Below are positions 42,385 through 56,101 of a stretch of DNA of 64,000 nt, piece by piece. A program made the position numbers and the translations under genes. The notes below the pieces were generated by a model. The model saw only the letters and a list, made by a program, of their open reading frames with translations, ran no database searches and was not told the origin of the DNA. Source of the stretch: Ulva prolifera (Eukaryota > Chlorophyta > Ulvophyceae > Ulvales > Ulvaceae); NCBI GenBank assembly GCA_023078555.1, contig CM041199.1, positions 9,863,315-9,927,314 on the forward strand, given 5' to 3'. The first letter of the stretch is position 1. Each line of letters begins with the position of its first letter.

Positions 42385-45300
42385 ATTAAACTACATTTCC
42401 GACATTGACCTCCATTCTGGACATTGACCTCCATTTCCGACATTGACCTCCATTCTGGACATTGACCTCCATTCTGGACATTGACCTCCATCCTGGACAT
42501 TGACCTCCATTCTGGACATTGACCTCCAGGACGGGTGAGACGGACATTGACCTCCATCCTGGACATTGACCTCCATTCTGGACATTGACCTCCAGGACGG
42601 GTGAGACGGACATTGACCTCCATCCTGGACATTGACCTCCATTCTGGACATTGACCTCCAGGACGGGTGAGACGGACATTGACCTCCATTCATGACATTG
42701 ACCTCCATTTCCGACATTGACCTCCATTCTGGACATTGACCTCCATATTGGACATTGACCTCCATTCAGGACATTGACCTCCATTCTGGACATTGACCTC
42801 CATTCTGTACATTGACCTCCATTTCCGACATTGACCTCCATTCTGGACATTGACCTCCATTTTCGACATTGACCTCCATTCTGGACATTGACCTCCATTT
42901 CCGACATTGACCTCCATTCTGGACATTGACCTCCATTTTCGACATTGACCTCCATTCTGGACATTGACCTCCATGCTGGACATTGACCTCCATTCTGGAC
43001 ATTGACCTCCATTCTGGACATTGACCCCCATTCTGGACATTGACCTCCATTTCCGACATTGACCTCCATTCTGGACATTGACCTCCATTTTCGACATTGA
43101 CCTCCATTCTGGACATTGACCTCCATTCTGGACATTGACCTCCATGCTGGACATTGACCTCCATTCTGGACATTGACCTCCATTTTCGACATTGACCTCC
43201 ATTCTGGACATTGACCTCCATTTCCGACATTGACCTCCATTCTGGACATTGACCTCCATTTTCGACATTGACCTCCATTCTGGACATTGACCCCCATACT
43301 GGACATTGAGCTCCATTTTCGACATTGACCTCCATTATGGACATTGACCTCCATTCTGGACATTGACCTCCAGGACGGGTGAGACGGACATTGACCTCCA
43401 TTCATGACATTAAACTCCATTTCCGACATTGACCTCCATTCTGGACATTGACCTCCATTTTCGAAATTGACCTCCATTCTGGACATTGACCTCCATACTG
43501 GACATTGACCTCCATTCGGGACATTGACCTCCATTCTTGACATTGACCTCCATTCTGGACATTGACCTCCATTCTGGACATTGACCTCCATTATGGACAT
43601 TGACCTCCATACTGGACATTGACCTCCATTCTGGACATTGACCTCCATTCTCGACATTGACCTCCATTCTTGACATTGACCTCCATACTGGACATTGACC
43701 TCCATTCTGGACATTGACCTCCATTTTCGACATTGACCTCCATTCTGGACATTGACCTCCATTTTCGACATTGACCTCCATTCTGGACATTGACCTCCAT
43801 TCTGGACATTGACCTCCATTCTGGACATTGACCTCCATTCTGGACATTGACCTCCATCTGGACATTGACCTCCATCTGGACATTGACCTCCATCTGGACA
43901 TTGACCTCCATTCGGGACATTGACCTCCATGCTGGACATTGACCTCGATTCTGGACATTGACCTCCATTCTGGACATTGACCTCCATTTTCGACATTGAC
44001 CTCCATTTTCGACAATGACCTCCATTCTGGACATTGACCTCCATTTCCGACATTGACCTCCATTCTGGACATTGACCTCCATTTTCGACATTGACCTCCA
44101 TTCTGGACATTGACCTCCATGCTGGACATTGACCTCCATTCTGGACATTGACCTCCATTCTGGACATTGACCTCCATGCTGGACATTGACCTCCATTCTG
44201 GACATTGACCTCCATTCTGGACATTGACCTCCATTTTCGACATTGACCTCCATTCTGGACATTGACCTCCATTCTGGACATTGACCTCCATTCTGGACAT
44301 TGACCTCCATTTCCGACATTGACCTCCATCTGGACATTGACCTCCATTCTCGACATTGACCTCCATTCTGGACATTGACCTCCATACTGGACATTGACCT
44401 CCATTCGGGACATTGACCTCCATTCTTGACATTGACCTCCATTCTGGACATTGACCTCCATTCTGGACATTGACCTCCATTATGGACATTGACCTCCATT
44501 CTGGACATTGACCTCCATTCTGGACATTGACCTCCATTCTGGACATTGACCTCCATTTTCGACAATGACCTCCATCCTGGACATTGACCTCCATTCTGGA
44601 CATTGACCTCCAGGACGGGTGAGACGGACATTGACCTCCATCCTGGACATTGACCTCCATTCTGGACATTGACCTCCAGGACGGGTGAGACGGACATTGA
44701 CCTCCATCCTGGACATTGACCTCCATTCTGGACATTGACCTCCAGGACGGGTGAGACGGACATTGACCTCCATTCATGACATTGACCTCCATTTCCGACA
44801 TTGACCTCCATTCTGGACATTGACCTCCATTCAGGACATTGACCTCCATTCTGGACATTGACCTCCATTCTGTACATTGACCTCCATTTCCGACATTGAC
44901 CTCCATTCTGGACATTGACCTCCATTTTCGACATTGACCTCCATTCTGGACATTGACCTCCATTTCCGACATTGACCTCCATTCTGGACATTGACCTCCA
45001 TTTCCGACATTGACCTCCATTCTGGACATTGACCTCCATTTTCGACATTGACCTCCATTCTGGACATTGACCTCCATGCTGGACATTGACCTCCATTCTG
45101 GACATTGACCTCCATTTTCGACATTGACCTCCATTTTCGACATTGACCTCCATTCTGGACATTGACCTCCATGCTGGACATTGACCTCCATTCTGGACAT
45201 TGACCTCCATTCTGGACATTGACCTCCATTTTCGACATTGACCTCCATTCTGGACATTGACCTCCATTCTGGACATTGACCTCCATTCTGGACATTGACC

Positions 45301-47737
45301 TCCATTTCCGACATTGACCTCCATCTGGACATTGACCTCCATTCTGGACATTGACCTCCATTCTGGACATTGACCTCCATTCTGGACATTGACCTCCATT
45401 ATGGACATTGACCTCCATTCTGGACATTGACCTCCATTCTGGACATTGACCTCCATTCTGGACATTGACCTCCATACTGGACATTGACCTCCATGCTGGA
45501 CATTGACCTCCATTCTGGACATTGACCTCCAGGACGGGTGAGACGGACATTGACCTCCATTCATGACATTAAACTACATTTCCGACATTGACCTCCATTC
45601 TGGACATTGACCTCCATTTCCGACATTGACCTCCATTCTGGACATTGACCTCCATTCTGGACATTGACCTCCATCCTGGACATTGACCTCCATTCTGGAC
45701 ATTGACCTCCAGGACGGGTGAGACGGACATTGACCTCCATCCTGGACATTGACCTCCATTCTGGACATTGACCTCCATTCAGGACATTGACCTCCATTCT
45801 GGACATTGACCTCCATTCTGTACATTGACCTCCATTTCCGACATTGACCTCCATTTTCGACATTGACCTCCATTCTGGACATTGACCTCCATTCTCGACA
45901 TTGACCTCCATTCTGGACATTGACCTCCATCCTGGTCATTGACCTCCATTCTGGACATTGACCTCCATTCTCGACATTGACCTCCATTCTGGACATTGAC
46001 CTCCATGCTGGACATTGACCTCCATTCTGGACATTGACCTCCATTCTGGACATTGACCTCCATGCTGGACATTGACCTCCATTCTGGACATTGACCTCCA
46101 TTCTGGACATTGACCTCCATCTGGACATTGACCTCCATTCTGGACATTGACCTCCATCTGGACATTGACCTCCATTCTCGACATTGACCTCCATTCGGGA
46201 CATTGACCTCCATGCTGGACATTGACCTCCATTCTGGACATTGACCTCAATTCTGGACATTGACCTCCATTCTCGACATTGACCTCCATTCTCGACATTG
46301 ACCTCCATTCGGGACATTGACCTCCATTTCCGACATTGACCTCCATTCTGGACATTGACCTCCATCTGGACATTGACCTCCATTCTGGACATTGACCTCC
46401 ATCTGGACATTGACCTCCATTCTCGACATTGACCTCCATTCGGGACATTGACCTCCATGCTGGACATTGACCTCCATTCTGGACATTGACCTCAATTCTG
46501 GACATTGACCTCCATTCTCGACATTGACCTCCATTCTCGACATTGACCTCCATTCGGGACATTGACCTCCATTTCCGACATTGACCTCCATTCTGGACAT
46601 TGACCTCCATTCTGGACATTGACCTCCATTTTCGACATTGACCTCCATTCTGGACATTGACCTCCATACTGGACATTGACCTCCATTCGGGACATTGACC
46701 TCCATTCTGGACATTGACCTCCATTCTGGACATTGACCTCCATACTGGACATTGACCTCCATGCTGGACATTGACCTCCATTCTGGACATTGACCTCCAG
46801 GACGGGTGAGACGGACATTGACCTCCATTCATGACATTAAACTACATTTCCGACATTGACCTCCATTCTGGACATTGACCTCCATTTCCGACATTGACCT
46901 CCATTCTGGACATTGACCTCCATTATGGACATTGACCTCCATCCTGGACATTGACCTCCATTCTGGACATTGACCTCCAGGACGGGTGAGACGGACATTG
47001 ACCTCCATCCTGGACATTGACCTCCATTCTGGACATTGACCTCCAGGACGGGTGAGACGGACATTGACCTCCATCCTGGACATTGACCTCCATTCTGGAC
47101 ATTGACCTCCAGGACGGGTGAGACGGACATTGACCTCCATTCATGACATTGACCTCCATTTCCGACATTGACCTCCATTCTGGACATTGACCTCCATACT
47201 GGACATTGACCTCCATTCAGGACATTGACCTCCATTCTGGACATTGACCTCCATTCTGTACATTGACCTCCATTTCCGACATTGACCTCCATTCTGGACA
47301 TTGACCTCCATTTTCGACATTGACCTCCATTCTGGACATTGACCTCCATTTCCGACATTGACCTCCATTCTGGACATTGACCTCCATTTTCGACATTGAC
47401 CTCCATTCTGGACATTGACCTCCATGCTGGACATTGACCTCCATTCTGGACATTGACCTCCATTCTGGACATTGACCCCCATTCTGGACATTGACCTCCA
47501 TTTCCGACATTGACCTCCATTCTGGACATTGACCTCCATTTTCGACATTGACCTCCATTCTGGACATTGACCTCCATTCTGGACATTGACCTCCATGCTG
47601 GACATTGACCTCCATTCTGGTCATTGACCTCCATTTTCGACATTGACCTCCATTCTGGACATTGACCTCCATTTCCGACATTGACCTCCATTCTGGACAT
47701 TGAGCTCCATTTTCGACATTGACCTCCATTATGGACA
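42385..47737. repeat. Marker-poor mixed domain with the longest open frames
   Basis: Type A markers are at 42385, 45568 and 46836 and a type B marker at 43409. Units with minus-strand stops (TCAT, TATG, CTCAATT, GGTCATT) are sparse, so minus-strand frames of 694 codons (42386-44470), 659 codons (43410-45389) and 657 codons (43591-45564) overlap in all three phases. All encode the same shuffled 19-residue peptide repeat, which argues against coding. 28-mer triplets at 66-bp spacing occur near 42530-42680, 44615-44750 and 46980-47125. Confidence 0.82.
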
Positions 47738-50200
47738 TTGACCTCCATTCTGGACATTGACCTCCATTCTGGACATTGACCTCCAGGACGGGTGAGACGG
47801 ACATTGACCTCCATTCATGACATTAAACTCCATTTCCGACATTGACCTCCATTCTGGACATTGACCTCCATTTTCGAAATTGACCTCCATTCTGGACATT
47901 GACCTCCATACTGGACATTGACCTCCATTCGGGACATTGACCTCCATTCTTGACATTGACCTCCATTCTGGACATTGACCTCCATTCTGGACATTGACCT
48001 CCATTATGGACATTGACCTCCATTCTGGACATTGACCTCCATACTGGACATTGACCTCCATTCTGGACACTGACCTCCATTCTCGACATTGACCTCCATT
48101 CTCGACATTGACCTCCATACTGGACATTGACCTCCATTCTGGACATTGACCTCCATTTTCGACATTGACCTCCATTCTGGACATTGACCTCCATTTTCGA
48201 CATTGACCTCCATTCTGGACATTGACCTCCATTCTGGACATTGACCTCCATCTGGACATTGACCTCCATTCTGGACATTGACCTCCATCTGGACATTGAC
48301 CTCCATTCTCGACATTGACCTCCATTCGGGACATTGACCTCCATGCTGGACATTGACCTCGATTCTGGACATTGACCTCAATTCTGGACATTGACCTCCA
48401 TTCTGGACATTGACCTCCATTTTCGACATTGACCTCCATTCTGGACATTGACCTCCATTTCCGACATTGACCTCCATCTGGACATTGACCTCCATTCTCG
48501 ACATTGACCTCCATTCTGGACATTGACCTCCATTCTGGACATTGACCTCCATACTGGACATTGACCTCCATTCGGGACATTGACCTCCATTCTTGACATT
48601 GACCTCCATTCTGGACATTGACCTCCATTCTGGACATTGACCTCCATTATGGACATTGACCTCCATTCTGGACATTGACCTCCATCTGGACATTGACCTC
48701 CATTCTGGACATTGACCTCCATCTGGACATTGACCTCCATTCTCGACATTGACCTCCATTCGGGACATTGACCTCCATGCTGGACATTGACCTCGATTCT
48801 GGACATTGACCTCAATTCTGGACATTGACCTCCATTCTGGACATTGACCTCCATTTTCGACATTGACCTCCATTCTGGACATTGACCTCCATTTCCGACA
48901 TTGACCTCCATCTGGACATTGACCTCCATTCTGGACATTGACCTCCATACTGGACATTGACCTCCATGCTGGACATTGACCTCCATTCTGGACATTGACC
49001 TCCAGGACGGGTGAGACGGACATTGACCTCCATTCATGACATTAAACTACATTTCCGACATTGACCTCCATTCTGGACATTGACCTCCATTTCCGACATT
49101 GACCTCCATTCTGGACATTGACCTCCATTCTGGACATTGACCTCCATCCTGGACATTGACCTCCATTCTGGACATTGACCTCCAGGACGGGTGAGACGGA
49201 CATTGACCTCCATCCTGGACATTGACCTCTATTCTGGACATTGACCTCCAGGACGGGTGAGACGGACATTGACCTCCATCCTGGACATTGACCTCCATTC
49301 TGGACATTGACCTCCAGGACGGGTGAGACGGACATTGACCTCCATTCATGACATTGACCTCCATTTCCGACATTGACCTCCATTCTGGACATTGACCTCC
49401 ATACTGGACATTGACCTCCATTCAGGACATTGACCTCCATTCTGGACATTGACCTCCATTTTCGACATTGACCTCCATTCTGGACATTGACCTCCATTCT
49501 GGACATTGACCTCCATTTTCGACATTGACCTCCATTCTGGACATTGACCTCCATGCTGGACATTGACCTCCATTCTGGACATTGACCTCCAGGACGGGTG
49601 AGACGGACATTGACCTCCATTCATGACATTAAACTACATTTCCGACATTGACCTCCATTCTGGACATTGACCTCCATCCTGGACATTGACCTCCATCCTG
49701 GAGATTGACCTCCATTCTGGACATTGACCTCCAGGACGGGTGAGACGGACATTGACCTCCATTCATGACATTGACCTCCATTTCCGACATTGACCTCCAT
49801 TCTGGACATTGACCTCCATACTGGACATTGACCTCCATTCAGGACATTGACCTCCATTCTGGACATTGACCTCCATTCTGTACATTGACCTCCATTTCCG
49901 ACATTGACCTCCATTTTCGACATTGACCTCCATTCTGGACATTGACCTCCATTCTCGACATTGACCTCCATTCTGGACATTGACCTCCATCCTGGTCATT
50001 GACCTCCATTCTGGACATTGACCTCCATTTCCGACATTGACCTCCATTTTCGACATTGACCTCCATTCTGGACATTGACCTCCATTCTCGACATTGACCT
50101 CCATTCTGGACATTGACCTCCATGCTGGACATTGACCTCCATTCTGGACATTGACCTCCATTCTGGACATTGACCTCCATGCTGGACATTGACCTCCATT
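47738..50200. repeat. 2.46-kb duplicated block, copy 1
   Basis: The block corresponds to 50842-53304 at a constant offset of 3,104 bp. Shared private units include GGACACTGACC (near 48066 and 51170), TCGAAATTGACC (near 47876 and 50980) and CCTCTATTCTGG (near 49227 and 52331). Five or more long minus-strand translations match (339, 219, 192, 176 and 119 codons). Boundaries were set by reading: on the left TATG in copy 1 faces an 18-mer in copy 2, and on the right TTCC faces TCTG. Confidence 0.9.
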
Positions 50201-50841
50201 TCCGACATTGACCTCCATCTGGACATTGACCTCCATTCTGGACATTGACCTCCATTCTGGACATTGACCTCCATTCTGGACATTGACCTCCATTCTGGAC
50301 ATTGACCTCCATTTCCGACATTGACCTCCATTCTGGACATTGAGCTCCATTTTCGACATTGACCTCCATTATGGACATTGACCTCCATTCTGGACATTGA
50401 CCTCCATTCTGGACATTGACCTCCAGGACGGGTGAGACGGACATTGACCTCCATTCATGACATTAAACTCCATTTCCGACATTGACCTCCATTCTGGACA
50501 TTGACCTCCATTTCCGACATTGACCTCCATTTTCGACATTGACCTCCATTCTGGACATTGACCTCCATTCTCGACATTGACCTCCATTCTGGACATTGAC
50601 CTCCATCCTGGTCATTGACCTCCATTCTGGACATTGACCTCCATTTCCGACATTGACCTCCATTTTCGACATTGACCTCCATTCTGGACATTGACCTCCA
50701 TTCTCGACATTGACCTCCATTCTGGACATTGACCTCCATGCTGGACATTGACCTCCATTCTGGACATTGACCTCCATTCTGGACATTGACCTCCATGCTG
50801 GACATTGACCTCCATTTCCGACATTGACCTCCATCTGGACA
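50201..50841. repeat. Spacer between 2.46-kb copies, with an inner 616-bp repeat
   Basis: This roughly 640-bp spacer contains a type B marker at 50462. A segment starting at CCTGGTCATT (49991) and running to a GCTG, TTCC, 18-mer group (50181 on) recurs 616 bp later (50607 and 50797). 616 bp equals 32x19 plus one 28-mer excess minus one 18-mer deficit. It has GAGCTC at 50342. Confidence 0.8.
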
Positions 50842-53304
50842 TTGACCTCCATTCTGGACATTGACCTCCATTCTGGACATTGACCTCCAGGACGGGTGAG
50901 ACGGACATTGACCTCCATTCATGACATTAAACTCCATTTCCGACATTGACCTCCATTCTGGACATTGACCTCCATTTTCGAAATTGACCTCCATTCTGGA
51001 CATTGACCTCCATACTGGACATTGACCTCCATTCGGGACATTGACCTCCATTCTTGACATTGACCTCCATTCTGGACATTGACCTCCATTCTGGACATTG
51101 ACCTCCATTATGGACATTGACCTCCATTCTGGACATTGACCTCCATACTGGACATTGACCTCCATTCTGGACACTGACCTCCATTCTCGACATTGACCTC
51201 CATTCTCGACATTGACCTCCATACTGGACATTGACCTCCATTCTGGACATTGACCTCCATTTTCGACATTGACCTCCATTCTGGACATTGACCTCCATTT
51301 TCGACATTGACCTCCATTCTGGACATTGACCTCCATTCTGGACATTGACCTCCATCTGGACATTGACCTCCATTCTGGACATTGACCTCCATCTGGACAT
51401 TGACCTCCATTCTCGACATTGACCTCCATTCGGGACATTGACCTCCATGCTGGACATTGACCTCGATTCTGGACATTGACCTCAATTCTGGACATTGACC
51501 TCCATTCTGGACATTGACCTCCATTTTCGACATTGACCTCCATTCTGGACATTGACCTCCATTTCCGACATTGACCTCCATCTGGACATTGACCTCCATT
51601 CTCGACATTGACCTCCATTCTGGACATTGACCTCCATTCTGGACATTGACCTCCATACTGGACATTGACCTCCATTCGGGACATTGACCTCCATTCTTGA
51701 CATTGACCTCCATTCTGGACATTGACCTCCATTCTGGACATTGACCTCCATTATGGACATTGACCTCCATTCTGGACATTGACCTCCATCTGGACATTGA
51801 CCTCCATTCTGGACATTGACCTCCATCTGGACATTGACCTCCATTCTCGACATTGACCTCCATTCGGGACATTGACCTCCATGCTGGACATTGACCTCGA
51901 TTCTGGACATTGACCTCAATTCTGGACATTGACCTCCATTCTGGACATTGACCTCCATTTTCGACATTGACCTCCATTCTGGACATTGACCTCCATTTCC
52001 GACATTGACCTCCATCTGGACATTGACCTCCATTCTGGACATTGACCTCCATACTGGACATTGACCTCCATGCTGGACATTGACCTCCATTCTGGACATT
52101 GACCTCCAGGACGGGTGAGACGGACATTGACCTCCATTCATGACATTAAACTACATTTCCGACATTGACCTCCATTCTGGACATTGACCTCCATTTCCGA
52201 CATTGACCTCCATTCTGGACATTGACCTCCATTCTGGACATTGACCTCCATCCTGGACATTGACCTCCATTCTGGACATTGACCTCCAGGACGGGTGAGA
52301 CGGACATTGACCTCCATCCTGGACATTGACCTCTATTCTGGACATTGACCTCCAGGACGGGTGAGACGGACATTGACCTCCATCCTGGACATTGACCTCC
52401 ATTCTGGACATTGACCTCCAGGACGGGTGAGACGGACATTGACCTCCATTCATGACATTGACCTCCATTTCCGACATTGACCTCCATTCTGGACATTGAC
52501 CTCCATACTGGACATTGACCTCCATTCAGGACATTGACCTCCATTCTGGACATTGACCTCCATTTTCGACATTGACCTCCATTCTGGACATTGACCTCCA
52601 TTCTGGACATTGACCTCCATTTTCGACATTGACCTCCATTCTGGACATTGACCTCCATGCTGGACATTGACCTCCATTCTGGACATTGACCTCCAGGACG
52701 GGTGAGACGGACATTGACCTCCATTCATGACATTAAACTACATTTCCGACATTGACCTCCATTCTGGACATTGACCTCCATCCTGGACATTGACCTCCAT
52801 CCTGGAGATTGACCTCCATTCTGGACATTGACCTCCAGGACGGGTGAGACGGACATTGACCTCCATTCATGACATTGACCTCCATTTCCGACATTGACCT
52901 CCATTCTGGACATTGACCTCCATACTGGACATTGACCTCCATTCAGGACATTGACCTCCATTCTGGACATTGACCTCCATTCTGTACATTGACCTCCATT
53001 TCCGACATTGACCTCCATTTTCGACATTGACCTCCATTCTGGACATTGACCTCCATTCTCGACATTGACCTCCATTCTGGACATTGACCTCCATCCTGGT
53101 CATTGACCTCCATTCTGGACATTGACCTCCATTTCCGACATTGACCTCCATTTTCGACATTGACCTCCATTCTGGACATTGACCTCCATTCTCGACATTG
53201 ACCTCCATTCTGGACATTGACCTCCATGCTGGACATTGACCTCCATTCTGGACATTGACCTCCATTCTGGACATTGACCTCCATGCTGGACATTGACCTC
53301 CATT
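50842..53304. repeat. 2.46-kb duplicated block, copy 2
   Basis: This is the second copy at 3,104-bp offset, with the same private units and marker spacing (50926, 52145 and 52732 against 47822, 49041 and 49628). I found no internal unit gain or loss, so the duplication is recent or is an assembly artefact. Confidence 0.9.
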
Positions 53305-56101
53305 CTGGACATTGACCTCCATTCTGGACATTGACCTCCATCTGGACATTGACCTCCATTCTGGACATTGACCTCCATCTGGACATTGACCTCCATTCTC
53401 GACATTGACCTCCATTCGGGACATTGACCTCCATGCTGGACATTGACCTCCATTCTGGACATTGACCTCAATTCTGGACATTGACCTCCATTCTCGACAT
53501 TGACCTCCATTCTCGACATTGACCTCCATTCGGGACATTGACCTCCATTTCCGACATTGACCTCCATTCTGGACATTGACCTCCATTCTGGACATTGACC
53601 TACATTTTCGACATTGACCTCCATTCTGGACATTGACCTCTATACTGGACATTGACCTCCATTCGGGACATTGACCTCCATTCTGGACATTGACCTCCAT
53701 TCTGGACATTGACCTCCATACTGGACATTGACCTCCATGCTGGACATTGACCTCCATTCTGGACATTGACCTCCAGGACGGGTGAGACGGACATTGACCT
53801 CCATTCATGACATTAAACTACATTTCCGACATTGACCTCCATTCTGGACATTGACCTCCATTTCCGACATTGACCTCCATTCGGGACATTGACCTCCATT
53901 CTGGACATTGACCTCCATTCTGGACATTGACCTCCATACTGGACATTGACCTCCATGCTGGACATTGACCTCCATTCTGGACATTGACCTCCAGGACGGG
54001 TGAGACGGACATTGACCTCCATTCATGACATTAAACTACATTTCCGACATTGACCTCCATTCTGGACATTGACCTCCATTTCCGACATTGACCTCCATTC
54101 TGGACATTGACCTCCATTCTGGACATTGACCTCCATCCTGGACATTGACCTCCATTCTGGACATTGACCTCCAGGACGGGTGAGACGGACATTGACCTCC
54201 ATCCTGGACATTGACCTCCATTTGGACATTGACCTCCAGGACGGGTGAGACGGACATTGACCTCCATCCTGGACATTGACCTCCATTCTGGACATTGACC
54301 TCCAGGACGGGTGAGACGGACATTGACCTCCATTCATGACATTGACCTCCATTTCCGACATTGACCTCCATTCTGGACATTGACCTCCATACTGGACATT
54401 GACCTCCATTCAGGACATTGACCTCCATTCTGGACATTGACCTCCATTCTGTACATTGACCTCCATTTCCGACATTGACCTCCATTCTGGACATTGACCT
54501 CCATTTTCGACATTGACCTCCATTCTGGACATTGACCTCCATTCTGGACATTGACCTCCATCTGGACATTGACCTCCATTCTGGACATTGACCTCCATCT
54601 GGACATTGACCTCCATTCTCGACATTGACCTCCATTTGGGACATTGACCTCCATGCTGGACATTGACCTCGATTCTGGACATTGACCTCAATTCTGGACA
54701 TTGACCTCCATTCTGGACATTGACCTCCATTTTCGACATTGACCTCCATTTTCGACAATGACCTCCATTCTGGACATTGACCTCCATTTTCGACATTGAC
54801 CTCCATTCTGGACATTGACCTCCATTCTGGACATTGACCTCCATTTTCGACATTGACCTCCATTCTGGACATTGACCTCCATGCTGGACATTGACCTCCA
54901 TTCTGGACATTGACCTCCAGGACGGGTGAGACGGACATTGACCTCCATTCATGACATTAAACTACATTTCCGACATTGACCTCCATTCTGGACATTGACC
55001 TCCATCCTGGACATTGACCTCCATCCTGGACATTGACCTCCATTCTGGACATTGACCTCCAGGACGGGTGAGACGGACATTGACCTCCATCCTGGAGATT
55101 GACCTCCATTCTGGACATTGACCTCCAGGACGGGTGAGACGGACATTGACCTCCATTCATGACATTGACCTCCATTTCCGACATTGACCTCCATTCTGGA
55201 CATTGACCTCCATACTGGACATTGACCTCCATTCAGGACATTGACCTCCATTCTAGACATTGACCTCCATTCTGTACATTGACCTCCATTTCCGACATTG
55301 ACCTCCATTTTCGACATTGACCTCCATTCTGGACATTGACCTCCATTCTCGACATTGACCTCCATTCTGGACATTGACCTCCATCCTGGTCATTGACCTC
55401 CATTCTGGACATTGACCTCCATTTCCGACATTGACCTCCATTTTCGACATTGACCTCCATTCAGGACATTGACCTCCATTCTCGACATTGACCTCCATTC
55501 TGGACATTGACCTCCATGCTGGACATTGACCTCCATTCTGGACATTGACCTCCATTCTGGACATTGACCTCCATGCTGGACATTGACCTCCATTCTGGAC
55601 ATTGACCTCCATTCTGGACATTGACCTCCATCTGGACATTGACCTCCATTCTGGACATTGACCTCCATCTGGACATTGACCTCCATTCTCGACATTGACC
55701 TCCATTCGGGACATTGACCTCCATGCTGGACGTTGACCTCCATTCTGGACATTGACCTCAATTCTGGACATTGACCTCCATTCTCGACATTGACCTCCAT
55801 TCTCGACATTGACCTCCATTCGGGACATTGACCTCCATTTCCGACATTGACCTCCATTCTGGACATTGACCTCCATTCTGGACATTGACCTCCATTTTCG
55901 ACATTGACCTCCATTCTGGACATTGACCTCCATACTGGACATTGACCTCCATTCGGGACATTGACCTCCATTCTGGACATTGACCTCCATTCTGGACATT
56001 GACCTCCATACTGGGCATTGACCTCCATGCTGGACATTGACCTCCATTCTGGACATTGACCTCCAGGACGGGTGAGACGGACATTGACCTCCATTCATGA
56101 C
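53305..56101. repeat. Mixed type A blocks
   Basis: Markers are at 53812, 54030, 54956 and 56102, with spacings of 218, 926 and 1,146 bp. The 218-bp block is one of the shortest. Private changes include CCTACATTTTCG near 53590, CCATTTGGACATT (18-bp unit) near 54218, CATTTGGGAC near 54634 and GGACGTTGACC near 55729. The conserved type A header recurs at 54957-55232. No gene is seen. Confidence 0.8.
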
